64,000 nt of DNA from Solanum dulcamara. Lineage: Eukaryota > Streptophyta > Magnoliopsida > Solanales > Solanaceae. The number at the start of each line of letters is the position of its first letter. The stretch's first letter is position 1. The DNA lies in the NCBI RefSeq assembly GCF_947179165.1, contig NC_077240.1, forward strand, positions 6,746,001 to 6,810,000. The letters run 5' to 3'. The notes under the pieces are model-generated. The model was not told where the DNA came from. It did not search any database and worked only from the letters and a program-made list of their open reading frames with translations. The position numbers and the translations under genes are program-made. Positions 1 to 10,143 of this stretch are shown here, piece after piece.

Positions 1-880
1 AGTAGAAAACCTACAAAAAGATATGGTTCTCTATCATACACACCCAATCTTATATTCAATATAGGACTTCATGGGTGTACCAAAAGAAAATAAGAGATAA
101 AAGGCTACTCATCAACAGAATAAAACTCGTCTCTACTCCTTCAAAAGCTCTTTTGTTTCTCTCTCTCTAAATAACCCACAAGATTGCTAGTGGAGCAATA
201 GTCCATGCCATGCGCCTTCTCCTCCTTCTCCCACAATTATAGTTGAGCATTAACTCTTATACAACTTTTGAAATCACCTATGAGATACTAAACCGACTAA
301 ATATTTCGCACCATAACCTCAAAGCTAGACTACAATAAACAAGGAGATTTACATATTTACCCATCTCGCTGCACATGAAGCACAAACTGACACAAATGAC
401 CTTCCGCCTCTTCCGATTCAGAAAGAGAAATGGTACGAACAAAATATACCCATTTGTAAAATGGTCATTTTCCCATCATAATAAATAAATTATGGTGACT
501 ACTTATATTTAAAGGGCTGATATTGTTTAACTTTAATGAGGGACGTTCAAGATTAGTGATAAGATAAGAATGAGGAGTTCATATATAAAATATATGATAC
601 TACAATAAGGAGGGAAGCAATAGAAAAGACAATATTGAGGAGCTACGGAGGAATCATTCACAATGAGACCAAACTACAAAGAGCTATTAGAAGGGGCAAA
701 GAGGGAGGTGTGAAAGCACATTTGACTACAATACCAAAAAAAGTAGCTTTTCCTCTCTGGTGGCAAGGAAGGATGCTAATTCTCCTTGTTAGTAATGATG
801 GATGCTATGGTAACAACTATTAACTTGAGGAAAAGAAGCAATGGCTACGACTTACGAGTTGGAATTGTTTACGTAAAAGG
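1..880. other. No gene recognised
   Basis: AT-rich sequence with only short open frames and no motif I recognise. It contains a purine-rich stretch around 600-780 with no coding signature. Nothing supports a gene on either strand. Confidence 0.5.
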
Positions 881-918
881 ATGGAAAAATATATATCACA
901 CACTATTTCATTGTTGTC

Positions 919-1185
919 TCATATCAACTCATGCAACCTTTTGCGCTTTTCTTTTGCATACTTGTGGTATTCAAACCACTTTGTACATATCTCAAATAAT
1001 CCATCTGGAATCCTTCCCAATCCACAAGCACGGGTTGTCAAGATAATCATGCTCATTAAGGTTGGAGCAATGGGCACAATAAGTGTTGTATGGAACTCAA
1101 ACTTGAGATCTCCAAATCGTGACTCAAATGTCTCAACCATTAGGTCATCCGCTTCAAGACATGTGTGCTTCCTGTTTAATATCAC
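919..1185 (-). CDS. Unidentified open frame, possible terminal exon or gene fragment
   Basis: An 88-codon open frame with a protein-like composition: a central hydrophobic stretch (IVPIAPTLMSMIILTT) and a basic tail (KEKRKRLHELI), closed by a TGA. It has no ATG at its left edge, and the frame continues open upstream without an obvious start, so it could be the last exon of a gene or a relic of one. I do not recognise the family. Immediately downstream on the opposite strand is an L1 LINE tail, so the fragment may sit in repeat debris. Codon use looks more coding-like than its surroundings, but this is a weak argument. Confidence 0.25.
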   Translation of the reverse strand: MILNRKHTCLEADDLMVETFESRFGDLKFEFHTTLIVPIAPTLMSMIILTTRACGLGRIPDGLFEICTKWFEYHKYAKEKRKRLHELI

Positions 1186-1189
1186 GGTG

Positions 1190-1489
1190 TTTCGAAGAAG
1201 ATGGGAAGTAGTGTCAAGGTGGGGTTACAGAAGATTGACAGAGAAAGGAAAGGCAGCTTGGCGAACTACATTGTTGCATCCTTTGAGACTTCTTTGTTTT
1301 CCTTCTGGTTGATAAGTGTGTCCTTTTAGATTAATTGGATCGAAAGTAATAGAAGATTGTTTAAGATCGTAAGAATGATGTGAAAAAGTTATAACTTGGT
1401 ACACTTAGGTGTAAGCATTCCCTCTTGTATAGATAGTTGAGTTAACTTCTTATTATTAATGAAATATTTTACCTAATCAAAAAAAAAAC
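1190..1489 (+). mobile_element. L1-type LINE, 3' end remnant
   Basis: The plus strand carries a degenerate version of the end of a plant L1 reverse transcriptase ORF (a W-I-E-S-N-R-R-L-F stretch resembling the usual W-x-E-R-N-R-R-x-F near the C-terminus). A 3' UTR follows, ending in a run of A at about 1481-1489 after TTATTATTAATGAAATATTT, typical of plant L1 tails. It is truncated at its 5' side and has frameshifts and stops. Identification rests on the tail and a short motif. Confidence 0.45.
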
Positions 1490-1559
1490 TGAGTTGACTT
1501 GATAGATGAAAATGGATGAGCCATATTAAAAATTTGTTTTGTATTGTATTGGTGTGTTG

Positions 1560-3000
1560 TTAATGAAATACTTACATTTCTCAGAAAATTTAGATATAAC
1601 TGCTTCATTAAGTAATAACCTATACTACATCTCTAAAAAGGAAAGCCATAATGAGTATGAAATGCAACCCAGAAAAAAATCATATATCTTACATTCCTGT
1701 ACTTACCTACTTTTGTCAGTTCTAGTAGGAAAAAGTTTATAGGCAAAGATCATCTGCTTTGGTAATTCTGAAGGCAACAAGAAGAAATATGAAGATGAAA
1801 CCCATCACATTAATTATGACCAGAGTCCAATTTATACAAAATGATTCTATAAAGATCCAATTATTAGCATAGGTTCTTTACTGAATTGCTTTTTTTTCTT
1901 TGGAAATGGTAAATTTTCCTTCTTACTGAATTACTCCAAACAATATCATCCCTTCTCTTTCATAAAATTCACATAACTTTAACATCTGTTGGCAAATTAA
2001 ATATCAAGTCATCTAAAAGCCCTTCTAAGTAAAAGTCACAAAGAAGCTAATACCTCTCCCTTGCTCATGTAGTTAACAACATAGCAGCAGATATCCATTC
2101 ATGCAAATGTCAATGAAAAAGAACTAGCAAGAGGGGGGAGGGGGCGAATAAAGGCATTAGCACCAGTACTCTCGCAATATTAGATTCTAACAACAGACTG
2201 CCAATAAAAAAAGAAAGTCAACACTTCTTCTGAACCATCTAAAATACTAAAGAGTATAACCAATTGACATTGTTTTAAAGGCTAATTTACAATCAGTTCA
2301 AGCTATTGTCCAAGTCTTTCACTAATTTAGAGCAATGATTTGACATTTTCAAACTTGTATGCTAACCAAATTCAAGAAAATGAGCACATTCCTACCTAAG
2401 GTAGCCAAGGACAAAGAGTATTTGAGATGGATTTCAGGACCTAAATTCCAGGGTAAAAATGTAGATACATTTGCAGTAACATAAGGGGCAAAAGAAAGTA
2501 AAGAACAATCATCGACCTTATTGTGTCTTCTTTGCAAACCAAGATGCAATCTTGAGAATTCCAAAGTCACCTATGTACAGAAAACCAACACCCAGTTAAC
2601 AAAACAAAAACAAAGATCAAATTGATCCAATGTAAGTGCATTGGTAACGTAAATCAATTAACACAAATAGGGAAAAGATGAAAAAACGCTGGAAATTACA
2701 GAGTATAACAAGCAAAAAACCACAGTGAAGAGACATGATCATCAACATAGATATCAACGAAGCGTTACAGTTATGACTTATGAGAAAGGGGAAGGCCCAA
2801 CTGAGAAAGACTAGAAAACAAGAGTAAGTACTGGTCAGATTTTGTTGTCCACTTGTCCTTTTTTGCTGTTTCTCTTTTATGTTCACTTCTGTCTTTTAGT
2901 TTACCAAGAAGAAGACAAACAGAGAGTGGAGAAATGCATGAACTGAACTAATATACGGAACAATTTTTGGCCATTTATATATGCCACGCGGTGGAGGCTT
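1560..3000 (-). repeat. Tandem segmental duplication, copy 1
   Basis: This segment is repeated with many differences at 3110-5060. Blocks shared by both copies include GGCAACAAGAA, TGTACAGAAAA, GTCACCTATGTACAG and CCAAGAAGAAGACAA, in the same order. Read on the minus strand it looks like a transcribed, spliced region: a donor-like boundary at 2905/2904, an acceptor at 2811 followed by an exon-like block 2810-2700, a donor at 2699, and an acceptor at 2571 followed by a block that ends in an in-frame TAA near 2518. Joining the last two blocks gives a short open frame (about 33 codons) that I do not recognise and that copy 2 does not share. Confidence 0.7.
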
Positions 3001-3109
3001 GACTAAGAATTCTAGTCACAATGGACCATGATTTGGACCAGGCCAAACAGACTATTTTGGTTGGGTTTATACACCGCTTTGTAATTACACAGCATAGTAA
3101 ATTCGAAAA

Positions 3110-5060
3110 CTTAGAATGTCTGATATACTTTTTAATCAGAAAAGATAGATATAATTGCTTAACTAAGTATAAATGTATAATCTCTCTCACCTATTCTTCA
3201 CCTCTATAAAGGAAGTGATAACAAGTATAAAGGCATACTAGCCAAAATCATCTACCCCTATCTTCATGTACTTCCACTTAACTACTTCTTTCAGTTTCCA
3301 AGTAGGAAAAAATTAATAGGTAAAGTTGTAAAGACCATTCTGCTTTAATATTCCTAAAGGCAACAAGAAACATAAGATGAACCCCATAAAATGTAATTTA
3401 TGTCCATGATTACATTTATGATCCCTAACGAAATTCATGGGGAATGGTTCTCCAAAAGAGAATGACTAATAAGATCCTTCTTAGTGGACTAGTCCAAGCA
3501 ATTTGATCTCTTTTTCTCTCTACAGTACACAATACTCAACATCTGGTGGCAAATTATATATCAATCACATATTATGCAAAAGCCCTTCTCAGTATAGGAC
3601 AAAGGGAAAATGAGAAAAGCACTTTTGGGCAAGGACTTGCTGAAAACAGATCTCCCTACCTCATCTAGTTAACAGAGTAGCTGCATAAATCCCTTCATGC
3701 CAATGTCACATAAGAAAAGGAGAAAGAACTAACAAGGGAGAGGAGGGGAAATCAAACACATTATCATCACTAAACTAGATATTAAACATCTAATATATTA
3801 AACAAGCACAACATGTGGACAATGTATTAAAGGCTAAGTTACAATTAGCTCAAGCTATTTCCCAAGTCTTCCATTAATTCTTAGCAATGATTGGCCTCTG
3901 AAAACTTGAACTCTCTGACCCAATTCAAGAAAATGAGTTCACTCACATGAGTCCTTCCTGAGGTAGCCGAGGACAAACTATTCAAGCAATTGGCTTTGCA
4001 GAACTACAACAACAACATGTAATCCCACAAATGGAGTCTGGGGAAGGTGGATGTACGCAGACCTTACCTCTACTTTTGTGGGGTAGAAAAGTAGTTCCGG
4101 ATAGACCCTCGGCTCAAAAAAAAAGAGGAAAGTAAGAGAGAAAAAGAGAGCAAAATAACAATGCATAAAACATGTGTAGCAACAGATATTAACACACATT
4201 GGAGAACAAAAACTACGCGAAACCTAAACCATACTACTAGAAGTACGACAACACTCAACTTTCTACTGTCCTTCTACCCTAATCCTCAACCTCCATGTCT
4301 TCCTATTTAGTATCATGTCCTTAGTCAGCTAATGTGTGTCATGTTCTATCAAGTCTAATCACCTCCCCCAGTTCTTTTTCTGCCTACCTCTATATCTTCT
4401 AACTCCTGCTATAGTCAACCTCTCGCACCTACTCACTGGGGCATCCTAACACCTCCTCTTCACATAGCCGAATCATCTCAACCACGCTCCGCTCATCTTA
4501 TAACTTTGTTCTTAATCATACTCCTACTATGCCCACACATCCATATAACTTTGCAGAACTAAATGCAGGTGAATTAACAGTAACATAAGGTGCAAAAAAC
4601 TACTACTTAATAAGTTTTACTGGCAACCTTAATGTGTTTTCTCAGCAAACCCTGGCACAATCTTCATAATTCCAGTCACCTATGTACAGAAAAAACAACA
4701 CCCAGATAACAAATTTAACAAAAACAAAGATTAAATGAACAAATTTAAGTGCATTGAGTAAAGAAAACCAAGAAGAGGAACTTACCGAGTACAAACAGGC
4801 CAAGAAACACAATGGTGAAGAGATACCATCAGCAACATATATATCAATGAAGCGGTTACATTTCGGAAGATCCGACAAAAGAAAGAAAAGCTAGTAGAAA
4901 ACAAGAGTAAAAGCCGGGATAGATTTTTTTTGTCCCTTTTTCTTTCTGTTACTCTATTATGTCTTCTTCTTTTTCTGATTACCAAGAAGAAGACAACCGA
5001 AAGGTAGCGAGAAGCATGAATACGCCATTGCCATTTACATATGTCACGCGGCGGAGCATT
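3110..5060 (-). repeat. Tandem segmental duplication, copy 2 (interrupted by a LINE)
   Basis: Second copy of the 1560-3000 segment, directly adjacent and in the same orientation. Without the RTE LINE at 4007-4548 and its target duplication it is about 1.4 kb, the same size as copy 1. The minus-strand splice-like boundaries of copy 1 are kept (donor after CTTCTTCTTG near 4985, acceptor TTTTCTACTAG near 4895, donor GTAAGT near 4790, acceptor TGTACATAG near 4680). The reading frame across them differs by a base change and an indel. No conserved protein is visible, so a noncoding transcript or a decayed small gene is possible. Confidence 0.7.
4007..4548 (-). mobile_element. RTE-type LINE, 5'-truncated, with 13 bp target duplication
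   Basis: On the minus strand the insert runs from degenerate reverse-transcriptase C-terminal coding sequence (near 4550-4260) into the GAGCCGAGGGTCT 3' UTR module common in Solanaceae. It ends in a TTG-repeat tail, seen as AACAACAACA near 4010 on the plus strand. It is bracketed by a perfect 13 bp direct repeat CTTTGCAGAACTA at 3994-4006 and 4549-4561. Removing the insert and one repeat restores alignment of the two copies of the surrounding duplication, so the insertion came after the duplication. Confidence 0.88.
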
Positions 5061-5176
5061 CATGATCATCTTTGAGTCCTTTGTTTCTTCCTCCTTTCTC
5101 GGTTTCTCGTGTTTGTGTTTGTATTTGGGGCTTCATTACATTTGAATTGGAATAGAAAGAAGTTTATCATATATTA

Positions 5177-5362
5177 GAAAATGGTCCCTTATGTTTGAGG
5201 GGACATTCAAAATAGTATCTTAAGTATACAATTTATAGTCTTGGTCTTTTAGGTTTGCCACAAGTTAACCAAAATGGTCTCTTATGTTTGAGGGTAGGTT
5301 AAAATAGTCCCACAAGTATGCACTTAACCGTTTTGGTCTTTTAAATTTGCCAAAAGTTAAAG
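5177..5362. repeat. Two-unit direct repeat, about 94 bp period
   Basis: AAAATGGTCCCTTATGTTTG near 5179 recurs as AAAATGGTCTCTTATGTTTG near 5271. Both are followed by matching AAAATAGT, TTGGTCTTTT and TTTGCCA blocks. This is a two-unit diverged tandem repeat with no coding content, resembling interspersed noncoding repeats of Solanaceae, but I cannot name the family. Confidence 0.6.
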
Positions 5363-5559
5363 TTTTGTCTCGAACAAAATATTTACGGAACTCTTTCAGT
5401 TAGATTTAAGGAAACTATGAAAAAAAAAATTGTAAATACCAAGAAAATCCATCAAATCTTGCAATATGCAACACAAAAAACTATACTAGATACTACAAAA
5501 ACATTAAGAAAAAAATAGAGCAACTTTCACAAAGCACACTAGTATGGGTGATAATTGTT

Positions 5560-6240
5560 TAATGTAGTTTGTTTCAATAATTATGTATCTTGTCTGAGTT
5601 ACTTCTAGATACACAATATTTGTCTCTAGATACGGTGTATTTACCTCTAGGTACATTATATCTAGCAAAGGCATCTCTTCTCTCTCCCTCCCTCGCCCCT
5701 CTATTTTTCTAATTTGTATTTCACAATGTATCTGTATTTTACAATTTCATATATCCGTATATCGAGTATCAAATATGCATTAATGTAGCTAATGTATTTG
5801 TGTATATCAATATCATTCATTATATCTATCAAATTTATATATCTAGCATAAACATGCATTGATGTATCCAATATATTTGTGCATGGTTACAATTTCGTTA
5901 TGAGGGCCATTGATGTATTTGGGGTATTTGTGCATGTATACAATTATTTGGTATCAAATTTGTGATGTATCTAATATATTTGTACATAAATACATACCCA
6001 AAAAAAGATGAAGAAATAATTATTTAGATACATGTATCGGTGATATGTATCTAGTGTAATTATGCCTTAACAAATCGCCCTTCAATGACTATTTGATATC
6101 AATTACGTAGTAAAAAATTAAGGAGGGAGAGAGAAATGAAGGAAGAAAAGAGAAAAGGGAGGGGGGAGCAGAAAGAGCGATAGAGGGGGGTGAGAGCGAG
6201 AGAGAGCAGAGGAGAAAGAGCGAGAGATTATGCAATTATT
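5560..6240. repeat. Short-motif degenerate repeat region with purine/pyrimidine tracts
   Basis: Many variants of GATGTATC, AATATATTTGTGCAT and TCTAGATACA recur between 5580 and 6060. A CT-rich tract (5675-5705) lies on the left and a GA-rich tract (6120-6230) on the right, roughly complementary to each other, so the region could be a degenerate inverted-repeat element. No open frame of note. Confidence 0.4.
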
Positions 6241-6667
6241 TTAAAATATAGTGGGATTTAGTAGATAAGATAGAATTATTTGTCTAACTAAATATTTTTT
6301 CCCAAAAAAAAATAATATTAATTAAATCTTAAAATCGCAGCGCACTTTAGAAATGAAATAAAAACAATAGAAACTACAAAAAATCATTACTACTGAAAAC
6401 AAGTGAAATTCGGTGGACAAAACCAAGGGACACTATTAGAAAGCCAATTTTTTTTTAAATAAACTTTTTTTACGAAAATTGGTGTACTTTATGTATAAAT
6501 ATTTTTTAGAATAATATTTTTATTTACACATCAAAAACAAAATAAAAATAAAAATAAGAAACATACTTATTTTTCAGAAAAATTAACTCAAAATGTCCCA
6601 AACAAGTCTTTTTTGATAATATAAAAGTAAAATGAAACTAACATCACGTTTCATTACCTTATTCATT

Positions 6668-6900
6668 TAGGGGGCGTTTGGATTATGGGATAAACACAAA
6701 GCTAATACATGAATAACTTTTATATCATGTTTGGTTTGCAAATAGGATAAAAGTTATTCACGTATTACTTTTATACAATGTTTGGTTGCGTCCTTTGTAA
6801 TCCTACATAATTAATACTTACGTAACTTGTGAAGGAATTTATGTATAAGTTATGCGGGATAAAAAGTGAAAGAAGTTATGTGGTATTAATTATACATATA
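6668..6900. mobile_element. MITE-like repeat, partial
   Basis: Begins GGGGGCGTTTGGATTATGGG and contains repeated TGTTTGGTT and GGGATAA blocks, the style of hAT-like MITEs that begin with GCGTTTGG. The matching right terminus is missing, so it is probably truncated by the neighbouring repeat. Confidence 0.4.
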
Positions 6901-6904
6901 TTAA

Positions 6905-7009
6905 AATAATTAAAAAATGACATAAAGTATCACTTAAAGTTGTGTCAATTTTTCAAAAACACACCTTAAATATGCGAGCGTCCTATTACCCCCTAAACAA
7001 TTTTGAACT
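6905..7009 (+). repeat. Interspersed repeat, copy 1 (target of the copia insertion)
   Basis: Shares a long diverged match with the reverse complement of 13045-13145, including CCTATTACCCC and CTAAACAATTTTGAA. The copia element at 7010-9600 is inserted inside it. The repeat resumes at 9601 with CATATTATTACACCATTTTT, matching ATGATATTATTACATTATTT of the other copy. Confidence 0.7.
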
Positions 7010-9600
7010 TGTTATAAAACAAAACAACTTAGCAAATTAAAGAGAAAGAGAGAGAGTTGAGAGAATTTTGTATATTAATTCTCTAATCCGCAAGGTTATT
7101 TTATAAATTATAGCCAAGAGAATTAGAGGATAAGGAAGAGAGTAAGTGGAAGGCAATTAGAGGATAAGGAAGAGGACAAGTGTTGGTGAATGTAAGATAG
7201 CATGACCCTAAATAGTAATCGGCAATTTTGTTTTCTTAAGTAGAGGTTTTGCTATCAATTGTAGACGCTTAATAAATGACTCTGCAAGGCCATTTTAAGT
7301 ATGAACATGAGCAATGGATGTTCAATTTTTATATCAATTGATAAGCAATAATCATCAAAAGCTTGGGTGTAAATTCTCCAGCATTATCAAGACGAATAAC
7401 TTTAATTGGACAATCTGAAAATTGTGCCATTAATCTTATTATTTGTGCTAATAACTTTGCAAACACCAGGTTACGTGATGATAAGAGGCACACATAAGAT
7501 CATCTTGATGGTGCATTTATTAGGATCGTAAAATATCTAAAAAAAATTCATTAGGTGGATGAATAGGTTCACATATATCCTCATGTATACGCTTTAAAAA
7601 GTCAGGAGATTCAATGTCAACCTTAAGGTTTGATGATCTGGCAATTATTTTGGCTTGATAACAAGCAACACATGAAAATTCATCATTCGTAAGAATCTTC
7701 AGGTTCTTTAACGGATGTCCAATTAAATTTTTAAGAATTCGTCTCCTCATTATTGATACAGAATGACCTATTCGATCATACCATAGCACAAATATATTTA
7801 GATTAGTAAACTTTTGGTTTATGATCAAATGTGTTTCAATTGCACTAATTTCTGCATAATATAGTTCGGACAACAAAGTTGATAATTTTTTCAAAATATA
7901 TTCCAAGGTATTCAAATTCATTTCATTTAGTGTCTCAACATGATATTCATTTCTGCGGATATCTTTAAAACTTAACAAGTTTCTTAGGAATATAAAAGAG
8001 AACAGTGCATCTATAACAATTTTTGTCCCCTTAAAGTAGAAATATAGTTGCTCTTTCGGAGCTTTCAATCATTTTCGAATTACCAGAAATTGTAGTAATA
8101 TTTGGTTTTCTTCTAAGCAAGTAGAAAAAATATTTTTCGTCTTTAAAAATGGCATGAGTCGTTCCACTATCAATTACACAAATATCCTCGTGATTGATCA
8201 TTGATTCAAACAAAATTTGAGGCATATCCATATTTTTTTCAAAAAAAAATAAAGTAAACATTTTAATTAATACATGACTCATTATACAAATTTTACTTAT
8301 TTACATGAATTAGAAAAATATAAACATATTATTTAGTACAAATAAATAAAAAGAAAATTATTAAATATTATCAGACTTATTAATGTTCATATTTCCTTCT
8401 GGTAAATTAAAGAAATCAGCTATATCTAGATGCGTAGGCTCAATATTATCTTCAGAGATAAAGTTTATCTCTGATTATTTTCTGCTCTCTTCAAGGATAC
8501 ATGATAGAGCTGAATCAGACGTTTTGATGACCGGCAGGTCCATAATCAGTGCCCCATACCTCCACATCTATGACATATACTTTCTAAATTTTTCTTTGGT
8601 ATAGTTTCTTGCTTTTCACTCTTGTTTTTGTATTGTTGATCATTTCTCAGTGTCAGAAGAGTATCATGATTATAATTTCTTTTTTGATCACGACCACGAT
8701 TGGAGCCATTACCTTTTTCTTGTTGGTTGTAGTTTGTCTGATTCACTTCAGGCAGTGGCAAAGAAGCAACGGGCCGATTATCATGAATTTTCATTAACAG
8801 TTCATTATGACATCCAGTAATAAGAAGGTGACAAAGTAATTCAGAATATTTTTAAAACCCTTTTCGCGATATTGCTGCTGCAGGAGCATATTCACTGGTG
8901 GAAATGCGGAGTATATTTTTTCAAATTTGTCTTGCTCAGTGATTTCTTCTCCGCTTAAATTTAATTGTGCTATAATTCTAAACAAGACAAAATTATAGTC
9001 ATTTATATTTTTAAAATCCACTAATCTCAAATTAAGTCAATCATGATGTGTTTGTGGAAGGATGACCAACTTTAGGTAGTCATATATTTTTTTTAGATTC
9101 TTCCACAGTTTAAGGGGGTCTTTTAATGTGAGGTACTGTAATTTTAACCCTCATCAAAATGGTGGAGGAGACTAGATGTCATATTGTCATCTTTGATGGT
9201 GTCTGCCAGACTCATCGATTCTAGGTGTATTTCGGCATTTAGTGCCAATTATGAATAGCATTTTTCAGATATATCAAGAGCAACAAATTCAAATTTAGAG
9301 ATATTCGACATTTTAAGGAAATTAAATTCTTACCCTTTTGTTACCTTTTTAAAATAACTCGAAGTGTGGAGGCTCGTGCTGATAACGTGTTATAAAATAA
9401 ATAAACTTAGTAAATTAATAAGAAAGAGAAATAATAAGAGAAAGAGAGAGAGTCAAGAGAATTTTGTATATTAATTCTCTAACTCGCAAGGTTATTCATA
9501 GCCAAGGGAATTAGAGAATAAGGAAGAGAGTAAATGGAAGGCAATTAGAGGATAAGGAAGAGAGTAAGTGGAACATCCACTATCTTTTTCTTTCATAATA
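7010..9600 (-). mobile_element. Truncated Ty1/copia retrotransposon (copy A) with perfect 5 bp TSD
   Basis: Minus-strand element flanked by GAACT at 7005-7009 and 9601-9605. Its short LTRs are visible as direct repeats: 9388-9600 (5' LTR) and about 7010-7180 (3' LTR remnant). Both begin TGTTATAAAA on the plus strand and share AGAGAATTTTGTATATTAATTC. Between them, in minus order, lie a gag C-terminal part (9030-8794), a CCHC zinc knuckle (C-H-R-C-G-G-M-G-H, about 8590-8540) whose next codon is TGA, a protease block with D-S-G-T-T-H (8282-8031), the gag-pre-integrase region and the start of the integrase core (to about 7200; R-L-D-N-A-G-E-F visible). Everything from mid-integrase to the 3' LTR, including reverse transcriptase, is deleted. 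Frames are broken. Same family as the element at 51563-56557. Confidence 0.9.
9388..9600 (-). repeat. 5' LTR of copia copy A
   Basis: Starts TGTTATAAAA on the plus strand next to the leader GTGCTGATAACG, and runs to the TSD at 9601. It contains an internal tandem repeat (AATTAGAGGATAAGGAAGAG near 9510-9565, a unit also doubled in the left LTR at about 7120-7175). The outer end no longer shows a clean TG/CA pair. Confidence 0.75.
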
Positions 9601-9605
9601 GAACT

Positions 9606-10143
9606 CATATTATTACACCATTTTTCGACCAGTCCCATATTTTAAAAGGCAAGTGTTATCATGCATCAATTACGTTACATGTGTTAATTTAAATTAAAAT
9701 ATTTTTTTTATTTTTTTTCTCTCTTTCTTTTTGATTTTTTTCAGTTGAAATTTGAATTCACCTAAATTTCACTTCGCCTCCCATGCCTACGCTACCCACC
9801 CTCACTTGTCAGCCCCTCCCCCAATTTTCTTTTTTTCTTCTTCTTCACCTCCACTCTCAACCCCATCCCACACGTTCAAGGAGCCCTCCTCCATTTTTTT
9901 TCCTATTTTTTTGATAATAATTAATTATTTTTCTAAGCAAATTAAAATTTTTGATGGTATCATGAATTAATTTATCTCATTTTCATATAACTTCAAAATT
10001 AGAAATGATAATTTTGAAAGAATCCATGAATTCCCCAAAAATTGAAAGAATCTTGATTGAAATTTGGATATAAAATTAAATGATATCTCCTAATCATATT
10101 GAAATCTAATGGGTATATCACATTGTTCGAAATGTAAAACAAT
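9606..10143. other. Intergenic, T-rich, no gene
   Basis: The first ~40 bases continue the interrupted interspersed repeat. The rest is T-rich and CT-rich low-complexity sequence. The open frame around 9752-9970 is Pro/Ser/Phe-rich and is explained by the pyrimidine tract. Confidence 0.5.

Noticed and set aside
9752..9970. Pro/Ser/Phe-rich open frame
   Set aside because: Explained by a pyrimidine-rich low-complexity tract; no start context or splice partners.
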